Shown piece by piece: positions 1-10,718 of a DNA stretch of 64,000 nucleotides (its first letter is position 1; every line of letters starts with the position of its first letter). Source of the stretch: Cristatella mucedo (Eukaryota; Bryozoa; Phylactolaemata; Cristatellidae). Made by a program: the position numbers and the translations under genes. The notes beneath the pieces were generated by a model. It was given only the letters and a program-made list of their open reading frames with translations. It did no database searches and had not been told where the DNA came from. The DNA is taken from NCBI GenBank assembly GCA_009760855.2, contig WPIO01000214.1, positions 178,501 through 242,500 of the forward strand, given 5' to 3'.

Positions 1-535
1 CTTTTACGCGCGCGCGCATAGCCCGATTGGCGACGACTTTCTAAGCTCGCTGGCTTTTTTCCGCTGCCATCGTCGCGCCGCCGCCGCCACTGGCCGACAG
101 CGTCCGTCGTCCATTTTACGCGTACTGATTGCGAACCGATTGGCGAACTCCGCCGAGGCAGCGTTTTCGGATCGCTCGCTAGAACTCGCTGCGGCGTCGC
201 TGCCACTGGGTCAGCACTTAAGACTTCCACTCCGAGAGCTTCGCCGCCGCCGCAGCCGCCCCTCTCCCGGGCCATCGCTCGTTGACCTCTGTCCACAAAC
301 GTCCAGCGGAGCGAGTGCAGCGGTACTACCGACGCGCCTCACCGCGTGTCCTACCTTGTGTCCGAGCACGCTCCCGTTGACCTGTTTTAGTCTCACGCGC
401 GCATGAACAAACTCGCACAACTTGTGTTCATGCTGCAGTAGTAGATTTCAGCCGGAGTACTCGGGCGCTAGATAATTTTGAATCTGACTTTGCTTTCAGG
501 GAAAGTGAAAAACCCAGCGATCGAAAGTTACCTCA
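1..535. other. GC-rich unassigned DNA
   Basis: The first 460 bases are GC-rich with many CpG. A frame at 140-406 begins with TTG, matches nothing recognised and is most likely chance. No splice-supported exon or transposon is visible. Confidence 0.3.
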
Positions 536-626
536 TGATAATAATGGCAATAATACATTTGATAAAGTGCCCTCGGAGAACTCAATCTCTTTCTAGGCGC
601 TTTACAATTGCTGCAAAGGAAGCGCA
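536..626 (-). mobile_element. LINE-A 3' tail fragment
   Basis: Read on the minus strand this is the 3' end of the LINE-A family: a CTTTGCAGCA-like lead, AAAGCGCCTAGAAAGAGATT, then GAGTTCTC and a short ATT-rich tail. It matches the 3' end of the better copy at 48.2-49.2 kb. Only the terminal 90 bp remain, as expected of a 5'-truncated insertion. Confidence 0.7.
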
Positions 627-630
627 GTCG

Positions 631-780
631 AGCTGGTTTGGTCTAGCGGTTAAGGTGCTCGCCGCGACCAAGGTCTGACTGAGGTCGTGGGCTCGAGCCC
701 CGAGGCATAAGTGAAGCGCCTGAATAGAGCTTAAGTTCTCTTGGGGCGCTATACAAATGAATTATATTTATATTTATTAA
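631..780 (+). mobile_element. SINE-A, tRNA-derived retroposon
   Basis: The 5' half is tRNA-like: GGTCTAGCGGTTAAGG resembles a D-arm/A box and GGCTCGAGCCC fits the B box. It is followed by a tail (AGCGCCTGAATAGAG, TTAAGTTCTC, GGGGCGCTATACAAATGAAT) shared with LINE-A. It sits just after a LINE-A tail in the opposite orientation. Confidence 0.8.
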
Positions 781-1710
781 AAGTTATCACTGTGCTTTGC
801 CGATATTCAATTGTAAAATGCATGAATTCTGGAGATAGCCACTTCTTGTGTGAGCTTTGAACAGCTTACTCGGTAAGTACGCACGCCTGAACTTTCGTCA
901 AAACTAGCTAACGGGCTATGGCAAATGCTTCCGGTTGACACAAAATGGGGGTGACGGCAAGGTCACATAGTCGGAAACCTTCCTCGAATCATTAGCTTAC
1001 GAGCGTGAATGGACGAAGCTCGACGGCCGCACGCCGCGGCGGCCGACGATCCGAGCGGCGTCAACCGCCGCCACGCCGAGGCGCTGCGCGCCAAAGCACG
1101 CTGCGACGCGCGACCGCGACGAGCGACTCAGCTTCGCCAAGGCGAAACGAAATTAGGGCAAACCAGCGCCTAGTTGATGAAACGTCCTATCAAAAAGCCA
1201 CCGAGCCGGCGCGCGGAGCGAGAAGGAACGAAGGGACTACCGCTTCGGCGTCGTTGGGCAGCGCTGCGCCTCCGGAGCGCGTTGCGAAACTGAGAAAGAA
1301 GATGCCGCCGCAGATGGCACCGCGCGACGACATCGATCTGCTGCTCTCCGATCTACCGATCCATCGATCTTCCCTCACGCCGAACAATCCTCCCGCGCTG
1401 CTCGCTGACTGCTATAGAGCGGGAGAGAGGGTGGCGCCCATCCCTCGCACAGCGAGTGCACCCGACCCTGCGATCGTGTAGGTGGTGCTAAAAGACTTGC
1501 TGTTCGGCCACCCCACGAGGGAAAGAAGCAAACCATTCGAACGCACGACTTTTCTAGGCTACCGCATAGCAACCGCCCCAGCCTCAGCAGTTTCTTTTCG
1601 CGGGACACAAGACGCGCGCGCTCCGTGAAGCGGGACGACCCGGTCGACGGTGCGCGCCAGCTCCGCGTCGCCGAGCGACATTCGACAAGGTATCCGACTA
1701 ATCTATATTA
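781..1710. other. Unassigned DNA with a GC-rich frame
   Basis: An ATG-like frame at 1005-1481 would give 158 residues rich in Arg, Ala and Ser with no recognisable domain. A second frame overlaps it on the other strand (1190-1387), typical of GC-rich non-coding DNA. Nothing else is supported. Confidence 0.25.
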
Positions 1711-1932
1711 AATATGTATATATATATATATATCTTTAATAATTAAAGCAAGAAACTCCGCCCTTCCGTCCCACGGAAAGATTACGTCTTTCCGTCACGC
1801 CGAAAGATGGCGAAGCGTTGTCAGCTATGACTCAGCGAAGCAAGTCCGCAGGCAGTGAGCTCTCGTATTAATATATATTAAATACATTAAAATATGTTAT
1901 ATAGTATATAAATTATATATTAATATATTATT

Positions 1933-1977
<45 letters not shown>

Positions 1978-2105
1978 GATATGTTATATAAATGAGATAT
2001 TTAATATATACTGTACATATCTAATATATTATTATATGGTAGTGTATATTAATATATGTGAATATACGTTGATATATACAATATACTAATATAATTAATA
2101 TACAT
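1711..2105. repeat. AT-rich block with (AT)n tracts
   Basis: TA dinucleotide runs lie at about 1713-1733 and 1937-1975 within AT-rich DNA reaching 2105. A GC-rich insert at 1755-1865 contains a small CGGAAAGA/TCTTTCCG hairpin. Confidence 0.8.
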
Positions 2106-3431
2106 TGGTTGATAACATATTGGGGGCCGCAGGTGCGTGCATTGTCCTTCCGAGGTAGAGCGAAATTAGCTCGACACACGTGCTCGACAAAAACGTCTGC
2201 AAGCCCGTGCGAAGATCGCTGCGGGCACCGACGGACGCGGAATGCGAAGGTTCCGTCGCAAATATCCGTAGCGCCAGCGGTACTACGGTGCGTACGGGCG
2301 TTACAGAGCTTCGCCCTGGGGTAAGGCGCTTGCACTTCACGACTCAGGTCGCAGGTTAGAGGTCGCGGGTTACAGGTTGCGGGTTAAAGTCGTGCGGCAT
2401 TCTGCATTACCTTCTGTGCAGCATTTCGCATGATATTTTTTTGAATAAGCCTCGAAACCTGCACATTTAAACCGCCCTCTCGAAGCTTCATTTTTTGCAT
2501 CAGCCCATTTCTAGTATTCGGCTCGCGCGCCTCCTACGCGCGTCTCATGCGTCTCCGTCGCTACACATTCAACTGCCTAGTGGGTAGCGTATTGCGGGCA
2601 ATTATAAGTTAGGCCGCGACTCCACGGAGCAGCTTGACGCGGGCCTAAGCCTCCAAACGGCTCAGCACTTGAGCAAATGTAAACGCGGACAATATTAGAT
2701 GCGCTGCGTTGAAGGAAAACCGAACACTTCACTGTTCCACAGCACCCCAAAAAAGCGCTCGAGGTCCGCGCCGACTGCTTCCGCTAGCACCTAATTAGTC
2801 CGGCCGACTGCTTCCGGCGATGCCTAAATAGTCCGGCTGACTTCTCAGCATCTCGTAGCATCTCTGCGTCGGAAACGTGTGCTGCGACGTACGATCAGCA
2901 GCGAGCCGATCGCCACCAGGTGCACTGGAAGCAGAACGATCAGCCGCTCGCCGCAAACTCGCACGAGAGCAGACGACGACGACGCTCGCTCGACGCCTAC
3001 GAGCATTCGACGCTCGAGTCGAACGCTCGCGTTAGTAGCGTTAGACTCGGGCGTTCGGTTCGGGCGGGGCTCTCCCGCATCCCGCCGCAGCGCGATGCTG
3101 TAACGCCGGCCGGCTAAGTCAGCCAGGTTATGATCGATTGTAATTACTCGCTGTTCCCGAATAGAAAAAAGGCTAGGAACCGATTGAGCAATAATCTACG
3201 GCTTAGGGTGCACAAGAGCCGATGCCGTGACGTAAGCAGTCAGTTGCGTATACGGAGTTGATGGTGGCATTTGAGCTCAAGCCCACGGAGGCGCTAGTAT
3301 ATTTTACGGCCGCTGTCGATAGCCTGTAGTCAGTCCTCCGCTGCCGTCAAATAGGCACATCCACGTTATGGATACGCACTTGCTACTTGTTAAAGTGCGA
3401 GAGTGAAAAAAAGTGAGGCAAAAGAATCGGC
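2106..3431. other. Unassigned DNA with two small tandem repeats
   Basis: A 13-15 bp repeat (AGGTCGCGGGTTA-like, three copies) lies at 2345-2392. A 33-bp unit beginning CCGACTGCTTCCG is repeated about twice at 2779-2845. Short frames at 2879-3117 overlap in several phases and are not supported. Confidence 0.4.
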
Positions 3432-3603
3432 AGCTAGGGAATAATGGCCGCTAGGGAATAATGGCCGCTAGGGAATAATGGCCGCTAGGGAATAATGGCC
3501 GCTAGGGAATAATGGCCGCTAGGGAATAATGGCCGCTAGGGAATAATGGCCGCTAGGGAATAATGGCCGCTAGGGAATAATGGCCGCTAGGGAATAATGG
3601 CCG
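3432..3603 (+). repeat. 17-bp minisatellite of stop-start modules
   Basis: Ten near-identical 17-bp units (GGCCGCTAGGGAATAAT) run head to tail. Each holds an ATG every 17 bp from 3444 to 3597. The first nine open a five-codon frame (M-A-A-R-E, then TAA) whose stop overlaps the next start as TAATG. Confidence 0.95.
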
Positions 3604-4343
3604 CCCGTCGTGCCCGAAACGGCTGTGCGTCCGCGACGGAAGCATCGGAAAGCATGGGCCGCGACGCACATAGTTCAGCCGGCGCGATCGCTCGCAGTTC
3701 GGCCTATGAATCGAGCCAGGCCGCGAACGGCGTCGAGCCTTTGGTGGCGGGGCTCGGCGGTCAAGGACGGGTCGCGGCGGAGCCGAAGTGGAGCGCGATC
3801 GCGCGCGCCTCCTGCCGAGCGTGCTCACCTTGCGACGCGATGGCGAGCACTTATCGACAGGTGGCCGCCGCTAAGCGGCTAAGCGGACGCAGCAAAGAAC
3901 GTCGATCATTCGCAGCAGTCGCATCCGGACGAGGGCGACCTCGAAGCCGACATCTGGGGCGCGGCGGCGACGATCCGACAGCCTGGCTCGCAGCCTGGCT
4001 AGCGGTCGCTACGCAACCCGGCGCGCGGCAGCGGCTGCGTCGACGTCCTCTGTCGTGCGCCCTTTTAGCGTTGCTTGCCGGAGCTCGTAGAGAGCGCGCG
4101 AGGGAGGTGACGGACGGCCAGTCGGTGAAGGTCGGTGAAGGCATATCGCCGTCTTCGCGGCGGCGGCGCTGTCGAAGCAGTTATTTAAGACTGCCTCTCT
4201 GGCAAGCGTCAATTTTCTTGCGCTCCGTCTTGTGGCCATTGCCCAGCGCGGCTTGCCGACCTTCGCACGCGTCGGGAGACGAGGCCGCTCCAACCTTCTG
4301 GGAACTTCCGGCTGCGCGCCGGATCTGGCGTCGTTGTGCCTGA
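3597..4343 (+). CDS. Hypothetical 248-aa frame after the minisatellite
   Basis: The frame opens at the last ATG of the 17-bp minisatellite and runs 248 codons in GC-rich DNA. The product is rich in Ala, Arg and Ser, with no recognised domain, signal peptide or membrane segment. Other long frames overlap it on both strands (3851-4144, 4009-4293), so it is probably chance, and no splice or transcript evidence exists. It is listed because of the array of mini-frames directly upstream. Confidence 0.15.
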   Translation: MAARRARNGCASATEASESMGRDAHSSAGAIARSSAYESSQAANGVEPLVAGLGGQGRVAAEPKWSAIARASCRACSPCDAMASTYRQVAAAKRLSGRSKERRSFAAVASGRGRPRSRHLGRGGDDPTAWLAAWLAVATQPGARQRLRRRPLSCALLALLAGARRERAREVTDGQSVKVGEGISPSSRRRRCRSSYLRLPLWQASIFLRSVLWPLPSAACRPSHASGDEAAPTFWELPAARRIWRRCA

Positions 4344-5133
4344 ATTAACTTTGCCACGCCCCCGAGGGTGATCTCGGCCGCTCGCGGCGGAGAAGGAGCT
4401 GAAATTTTGACAAAGTAGAAGAAGCAGTAAAAGAGAAGCGATGCGTCGGCAGCGTGCAAAGCGGCGCCGACAAACAGCGAAACGTCGGCGGCATTCTAAC
4501 CGAATCGGATTACGATAGGGCTAAATGCTCCGTCGCCTCAGGAGCGCTATTATTGTCGCTACGCGACAGGTAGCTCTCGCCGGTGATCGCTCGCCGACGA
4601 GAGAAAAAGCGCTGCGCCTACGGCCCTTGATACGGTCGAGGCACGGTTCGGGTTGCAATCCCGCGCGAGCACGACGCAGGCGGTTTCGCGCCGCTTGGGT
4701 CAGGTAGCGCCTGGCTGTTGGCCCGGGCGCTATCTCGCGATCGCTCGCGCTTCCGCGAGATCCACGCCATCCGGGGCTCTTTATTGAACGCTGCAAGGTT
4801 AGATTGGTAGTCGCTAATGCTCTTCTGCCGCTCTATCGATGAGGCTGCTGAATGAGTGAGCTGACCTTTGCCACTAGTTTGTTGTTCGCAGACCGGAAGC
4901 ATTACCCTGTCGTCTGAATTCGAACCCGGGAACTCTGGGATTGCCAGGATTTGAGAAACTAACCGTCAGGCGACCGGGACAGCCCAGTCGCAGAAAAAAC
5001 ACCTCGGGGAGAGTAAGCTCATCAGAGCGAGATGTAGGCCACTTCTTTCGTTCGCTTACGATAAAAACTGGAGGCTAAGCAGGCATTGTCGCTCGCTCGC
5101 TCCTTCTGTTTCAAGTTTCAAGCCTGTTGCAGT
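4344..5133. other. Unassigned DNA
   Basis: Moderately GC-rich DNA with short frames on both strands that resemble nothing known. No transposon or tandem repeat was seen. Confidence 0.3.
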
Positions 5134-5981
5134 CGGTACTAGGACCAAATGTCCCAGGACAAAATGTCCCCATACAAAAACGTCCCGGACAAAATGTCCC
5201 CATATGTTACAATAAGTTAATCATATTCATGTTATTTTAAATATATAATAATTAATAGGCTTCGATATTTCACCAATAAAATGTAGCATGTAAAGTTTTA
5301 ATATTTAATGAAGACTGAAGAGAGATTACTTGCGATCATCAGTCTCGACATATACATGAGCAGTTAATCAAAGGCCTCTTTAAATGAAGCCATGTGCCAT
5401 AGTCTTATTAATCAAGCAAACTTAAATGATAAGATATCAAAGTTTACAGTTATATTTACTAATGAATGGCTTCTGATTCACTGTAAACATCTAAATATGT
5501 GGAAGTTACAGTGAAGGTTATTATACTAAAAAATGTTTGTTATAGTAGGTGATAGAGGTGCAGTGTAATAAATAATTTACAAGATTTCGAGGTGATTAGT
5601 GTTTATATAACTTTAAATGTAATTCGAATGTTTAATAAAAGACAAAAAAATAATTGGAAGATGCTGAAATTCATTACGTCACAGAAGGAAACAAGGAAGC
5701 GCTTGCAGTCGGAGGATCCTTATTCACGAAGCATAGAAATGGTGCCGATGGAAAAGAGAAATTTGGCGTTGCGAGGACCGAAACTGACCGGATATAACTT
5801 CCTACTCTTTTATATTTATTTTCCTCTTGCTTTTAATAAAATCTGTTCAAAATAACATTAACATTACTAATCTTATATCACATGTGGGGACATTTTGTCT
5901 GGGACATTTTTGTATGGGGACATTTTGTCCTGGGACATTATGTCCGGGACATTTTGGGTCGGGACATTTTGTCCTCTCACG
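5134..5981. mobile_element. Non-autonomous DNA transposon (MITE-like), 8-bp TSD
   Basis: An 848-bp AT-rich element is flanked by the direct repeat GTTGCAGT (5126-5133 and 5982-5989). The ends are inverted repeats of about 75 bp, starting CGGTACTAGGAC on the left and CGTGAGAGGAC on the right when inverted. They are built from the quasi-palindrome GGACAAAATGTCC in several copies. The interior has only short frames and no transposase. An 8-bp duplication fits hAT, P or Merlin-type elements; the termini do not decide between them. Confidence 0.8.
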
Positions 5982-6215
5982 GTTGCAGTTGAAACTGTCC
6001 TTCGGATCTCTTTTAGGTAGTCCCTCCAACAGAAAGTAGCTAACAGTGGCAGTTATATACCTTCCCTAAGGTAAAATACCATCATTTATTTAAGAGTTTT
6101 CTAATTTCATGACGATTATGTTTTCCTGAAATAGTCCCTTCCTTTATTGAAAGATTGTAACATTCTTTCCAATACCCCAACAGGCCCCTTAAGTGTAGAA
6201 TTTCGTATTTTACCT

Positions 6216-6420
6216 CATAATAATAATAATAACAATAATGCTCTTGATAAAGTACCCTCAGGGAACTCAATCTCTTTCTAGGTGCTTTACATTTGCTGCA
6301 AAGAGAAACGCGATTGAATGGTGAGTAATAGGGAAATGACTGAATCATATTTGATAAGCATCATGAATAGCACGGTTAAGGGTGACATGCACAGGGTATG
6401 TGCTGCATAGCCCTAATCAC
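6216..6420 (-). mobile_element. LINE-A 3' end fragment
   Basis: On the minus strand it reads CCTGTGCATGTCACCC, then TTTGCAGCAAATGTAAAGC, ACCTAGAAAGAGATTGAG and a (TTA)n tail, in the same order as the 3' untranslated end of the copy at 48.2-49.2 kb. Confidence 0.75.
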
Positions 6421-6854
6421 GAAAATAAGTGACTCACTCTATCAAATAGTCTTCCAAAATTGCGTGCTGTCAACAGCTCGCATTCCTACACAATTCCGTG
6501 CACCTCACCATGAGCGAACCTCATCCACTCAGCAGCGTCCGCGTCCCTTGTCGCATGATCGAGATCGTGCATGAATTGCGAAAGCTAAAGACCGCCTACG
6601 TTGATGCTGCCGGCAAAAAAATATCCTCCTCATCTCTTTTGTTCAACACTCCGCTCCGGCCTGCCCTCACTGGTGAAAGGAAACGACGGAAATAAGAAAC
6701 CGTTACGAATCGACCCAGAGAAGCAAAAGTGAGCACAAGTGAGGGCCGGCTTTTCTGGTCGTCTCAGGGAGACGACTCTTTTTTCATGGTCAAACAAAAG
6801 AACGCTAGATGCAAAGGATAAGTAGAGAAACCAACTCGTGGAGCTCTTGTGGCA

Positions 6855-6903
<49 letters not shown>
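6855..6903. repeat. (CGG)n trinucleotide tract
   Basis: About 16 uninterrupted CGG units, which read as poly-Ala on the plus strand. Confidence 0.95.
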
Positions 6904-6906
<3 letters not shown>

Positions 6907-7251
6907 AGCTCTCGAACTTGTCTCCCGTAGAGAAAGGGACGCGTCGCCAGCGCATCGAGGTTAAGGACGCTCGCGAAGTCGATAGGAAAAAAGCGCAACG
7001 GAAAGTTCTCGAAAAAAAGGCTCCTTCCGGTTGCGACGGCGAGACTTTTTCGCCAGCAGACGCGTACGTGGCGCGCGAGCGCGAATCGACTGCAGCAATT
7101 TGCGGCGTGCTGCCGGCGCCTCGTCTCGTGGCCGTTTGCACTTCCGGTTTCTCAAGCTCGACACGTTCGATTCGAGCCGCGAGTTCTCCCGCAAGAGCGT
7201 GCGCAACGAGAGTGAGTGAATCTTCGCAGATGAAGGGTCGCTCGCTCGGAT

Positions 7252-7252
7252 A

Positions 7253-7317
<65 letters not shown>
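7252..7317. repeat. (CCG)n trinucleotide tract
   Basis: About 22 uninterrupted CCG units, the reverse orientation of the tract 350 bp upstream. Confidence 0.95.
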
Positions 7318-7454
7318 GCTACGATCCGCCCTGTGAGCGCGCTGGGGTCAGGCTATCCGCAGCGCCGTTATCCCAACTCCACCTTCAGCATGGCAGCAAC
7401 AAGTGTCATTAGCTGCTGCTACTTCCGCTCTGCTGCTGCTGCGGTCGGACGCCT

Positions 7455-7533
7455 CAGTCGTTTGGCGCTCGCGCGCTTCACGAACCAGGTCGTCGTCGTG
7501 GGCTCGAGTCCCGCAGCGGCGGGCGATTCGAGA
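7455..7533 (+). mobile_element. SINE-B fragment
   Basis: It matches the tRNA-like part of SINE-B: TTCACGAACCAGGTCGT, then GTGGGCTCGAGTCCC and GCGGGCGATTC. The 3' part is missing and is replaced by an inverted LINE-A tail. Confidence 0.5.
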
Positions 7534-7632
7534 TAATAATAATAACAGTAATAATAACACGTTTGCATAGCGTCCTCAGAGAAGGTAATCTCTTTCTAGG
7601 CACTTGAAATTTGCTGTACAGGAAGCGTGATA
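7534..7632 (-). mobile_element. LINE-A 3' tail fragment
   Basis: Minus-strand LINE-A tail: CTGTACAGCAAATTTC, AAGTGCCTAGAAAGAGATTA, then a (TTA)n run at 7533-7560. Confidence 0.65.
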
Positions 7633-7684
7633 GAATTGCACGCCGATGGAAGCGAGACGCCGTCGGCCGATGGCGTCGTGATGG

Positions 7685-7845
7685 CACGCTAGGCAAGGCG
7701 GTTCTTTTTCACGACCTCGGTCCCGAAGTCGCGAGTTCGAACCCTGCGGTGAGCAATCCTTTATTGCCACTGCAAGCGGCGGTGGTAGCCGTAAGGGCTC
7801 TTCTGTCGCTATACAAGAGAGGCTTTAGAATCAGCTAGTATTTTT
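7685..7845 (+). mobile_element. SINE-B, tRNA-derived retroposon
   Basis: The tRNA-like head has the B box GAGTTCGAACCC. It is followed by a body (GCAATCCTTTATTGCC, GCAAGCGGCGGTGGTAGCC) and the end TCGCTATACAAGAGAGGC, AATCAGCTAGTATTT. A second, diverged copy of the end lies at 7866-7908. The tail differs from that of SINE-A. Confidence 0.75.
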
Positions 7846-7945
7846 GGCGTCACGCTGACAGGCTCGTCAGCTCGCCGTACAAACGAGGCCGTCGAATCAG
7901 CTAACCATCGCTTTTGCTTGACCTCTACTTTTTCACTTCCGGTGC

Positions 7946-7999
7946 ATGGCTCTCAGTTGGGCTGCGTCGGTCGCCTTGCCCATTCCTCCTCCTCTCGAG
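7946..7999 (+). CDS. Candidate first coding exon (18 codons)
   Basis: ATGGCTCTC sits 3 bp after an ETS-type motif (ACTTCCGGT, 7935-7943) with G at +4. It gives MALSWAASVALPIPPPLE up to a donor-like GAG|GTAAAT at 8000. The peptide could start a signal sequence. No following exon was found, and the frame also runs on to a stop at 8146, so this may be chance. Confidence 0.2.
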
Positions 8000-8841
8000 G
8001 TAAATCGGTCGATTCGTCGATCGATGCTAATCGTTGATCGACGATCGTTAGATACTGTCGATTGGTTAAATAATCGCCACCGCGGCCGCACCACCGCCGT
8101 CGCTGGTATCGCGACGCCGTCGGAGTCGCTCGACGCGGGCTACTAGCCGCGTCCCGCCGGCGCGCGGTTCTTTTAGTCGTCGCGAAAACACTTCGCGTCA
8201 ACTCTTGCGACACGTGACCCGCACTCGCGCTCTCGCTGCGCCGCTTAGCGAAGGCACTCGCGCTGGTCAGAGCGCAGCCGATTTCGCCACCGGAACCGAA
8301 ACCGGCGGCTAGATCGGCGAGCGCGCGCTCGCTCTCTCCGCTATCGCTCGGCTGGGGGAGGGGGGGTGAAACCCGTCTCTCCAGTTCACCTCTTCGGAAT
8401 GCCGCCGGAATTCCAGTGCAAACTGAAAGCGTAACTCGACCCGGCTCAGCCGCTACCCGCACCGCGCGCCCGCCGGAAATCCCGAGCCCGAGCGACGGCT
8501 GCTCGTCCCTCGGCAGCGCAGACGGACCGAGCTTCCGGTGCTTTCCCCTTCCGCTTTCCCTTTCTCCTCACGCCCCGCTGTCCATCGGCGATGGAGAGAA
8601 TGTGACTACGAGAGGCGCGCGCGCAGAGGCGAGTAGCGGCGCGGCCGGAGCCGGCCGTCGCGTCGCCACTCGCCTCTGCGAAAGAAGCGCTTCGTTTCTG
8701 CATATGAAAATAAATTTATATAAAATTAAACAATCATATAAGCCAATGTATTCGTACGTACATGCCATGAAAATTAATACGATATAAAAGTATATAAAAA
8801 AAATTAAGTAGAACGCATTATAGATAACATAATTAATATGT
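8000..8841. other. GC-rich unassigned DNA, then AT-rich
   Basis: A 169-codon minus frame (7953-8462) and plus frames near 8416-8787 overlap in GC-rich DNA and match nothing recognised. From 8704 the DNA turns AT-rich. Confidence 0.3.
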
Positions 8842-8962
8842 AATAACCCAATAAAGATACATATAATGTATGAAACAATATATATTGTATTATATATATA
8901 TATACATATGTATATATATATATTGCGTTTAGTAAATGAATATTTATCTTTATTGGGTTATT
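8842..8962. repeat. 18-bp inverted repeat around (AT)n
   Basis: AATAACCCAATAAAGATA at 8842-8859 is repeated perfectly in inverse at 8945-8962. The 85-bp spacer contains TA runs. It could be a small hairpin element or an AT-rich cruciform. Confidence 0.7.
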
Positions 8963-8970
8963 TAAAAATG

Positions 8971-9104
<134 letters not shown>

Positions 9105-9357
9105 TAAAGCCATTGTTGACACAATCGCAGCAAGTTTAAGCTGAATTCGTGTAGTAAAACTGGTTTACTGTGGACTGGCGCTAAGAGCCGATGGTGCTAA
9201 GCGCTCAATGCCAGCGAAAAATTGGCGGCATCCACCAGCGGCGGTGAGAATGGGTTCTCGAGGTTTCTCTCGGCTAACTTGCTCGCCTTGCGTATACGAC
9301 AACTCCAATCATCGTGCTCCGCCGGCTGCGGCTCAGAATGTCTGAGTGCCGCCGCGC

Positions 9358-9483
9358 TGGCCGTCTGGCCCAGTGGTTAAGGTGCTCGCCCCGATCGAGG
9401 TCTGGTCGAGGTAGCGGACTCGAGCCCCGCGGCATATATGAAGCGCCTGAATACAGATCAAGTTCTCTTAGGACGCTATGCAA
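9358..9483 (+). mobile_element. SINE-A copy
   Basis: It has CCAGTGGTTAAGGTGCTCG, the B-box-like GGACTCGAGCCCC, and the tail AAGCGCCTGAATACAG, TCAAGTTCTC, ACGCTATGCAAATG. It is diverged from the copy at 631. Confidence 0.75.
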
Positions 9484-9572
9484 ATGCATACTGTCACACG
9501 CGGTCATACTGTACCACGGGGTCACACTGTCCCACGTGGTCACACTGTCCCACGCGGTCACACTGTCCGGGC
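9484..9572. repeat. 18-bp minisatellite beside SINE-A
   Basis: About four to five copies of GGTCACACTGTCCCACG (18-bp period) follow directly after the SINE-A tail. They may have expanded from the junction. Confidence 0.85.
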
Positions 9573-10617
9573 GCCAGAGCGCACGCTCAAGTTCGTAATG
9601 CCGAGCTCTAGTTTCCGGTCCCAAAAAGGTTAGAGTTGACGCAGCCTGTTCGGCGCTGTACGAATCAGCCTATAGTATTTTAAATGTAAAGAGTCGCTTA
9701 CGTCGCGTTTACGTTGTGCCCTTGGGAGATTTGTAGTATTACCAGATGATGGAACAGCTATGACGAGTGCAGTGTTGACCAATTGCAGGGGAGATGATTT
9801 ATTAATTTTTGCATAGTGCTCTGATATGCACTTCCATAGTTGAAATTGAATATCAATGCGCGAATTAAATTACAACTTACGTACGAGCAGACTTCAGATC
9901 GGCGCCTTACTTAATTACTCGCGTAAATGCTTCGCGGCGATATCTCTCAGCGAAGGCGATACAAATGCGGAACCTGAGCGAGACAGCGAGTCAGTCTTAG
10001 TGTCGGCTTGCCGGCCATTGAGTCGTTGTCGCTGGGCCTGCGCCCGGGCTTGCACGCAGCTCTACGTCTATAGGCACAATTTTTTATCCAAAAATTTCCG
10101 AAATTCCAAAATTTCCAAATCAAACTCCCTAGCGACTTTCATAGAGCACGCGCTTTTAATAGGTATAGTAATAATAGCTCAATTGTATGGCGCACCGGGA
10201 GAACTAGATTTCTATTGCGGCAGTCAACGAAAAGTGTGGTAGACATTTCGACCGCTTCGGGCGCGCTAATTCGATCGTCGCGTCATCTCCCAGTTCTGCC
10301 GCGTCCTGTCGATATCGTCGTTGTGACAGCGCGACCCTCGCTGGTTCGGGCAGCGGCACAACGCGTGCAACGTGCAAAGACTTTAATCTCCCAAAGGCGC
10401 AATCGATAGCAACAATTATTATTACAGCGCTCGACATTCCGCAAGCAGCACTAGCAACAACGCCGCAGTAGTAGAGAAAGCACGCACACTCGGCTACGCG
10501 GCCTGCGGCCGCTACGAAAGGAGACCAATCCTACCGTCTTGTCACCTCGTGACTGTCGCCGCGTCCTCTCGACGGCGCTCCAGGCGACGCGTCCCGCAGG
10601 CGCAAGTCACATGCGCA
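9573..10617. other. Unassigned DNA
   Basis: Mixed composition. A frame at 9856-10242 (128 codons) and its antisense neighbours are not recognised. No transposon match was seen. Confidence 0.3.
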
Positions 10618-10619
10618 CG

Positions 10620-10718
10620 TCGCGAGGCGGACGGGGAGGCGGACGGGAAGGCGGACGGGGAGGCTGACGGGGAGGCTGACGGGGAGGCGGACGGGGAGGC
10701 GGACGGGTAGGCGCGAGG
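10620..10718. repeat. 12-bp minisatellite
   Basis: About eight copies of GAGGCGGACGGG with single-base variants (AAGG, GCTG). On the minus strand it reads as Pro/Ser- or Arg/Pro-rich peptides, which accounts for the open frames across it. Confidence 0.9.

Larger units (their letters stand above)
6421..7454. other. Unassigned GC-rich DNA with CGG tracts
   Basis: It contains the trinucleotide tracts listed separately and an ETS-type motif ACTTCCGGT at 7140-7148. Open frames through the CGG runs encode poly-Ala or poly-Arg and are not supported as genes. Confidence 0.3.

Noticed and set aside
3432-3603. CRISPR-like array
   Set aside because: The 17-bp units are contiguous with no spacers; it is a minisatellite in a eukaryotic genome.
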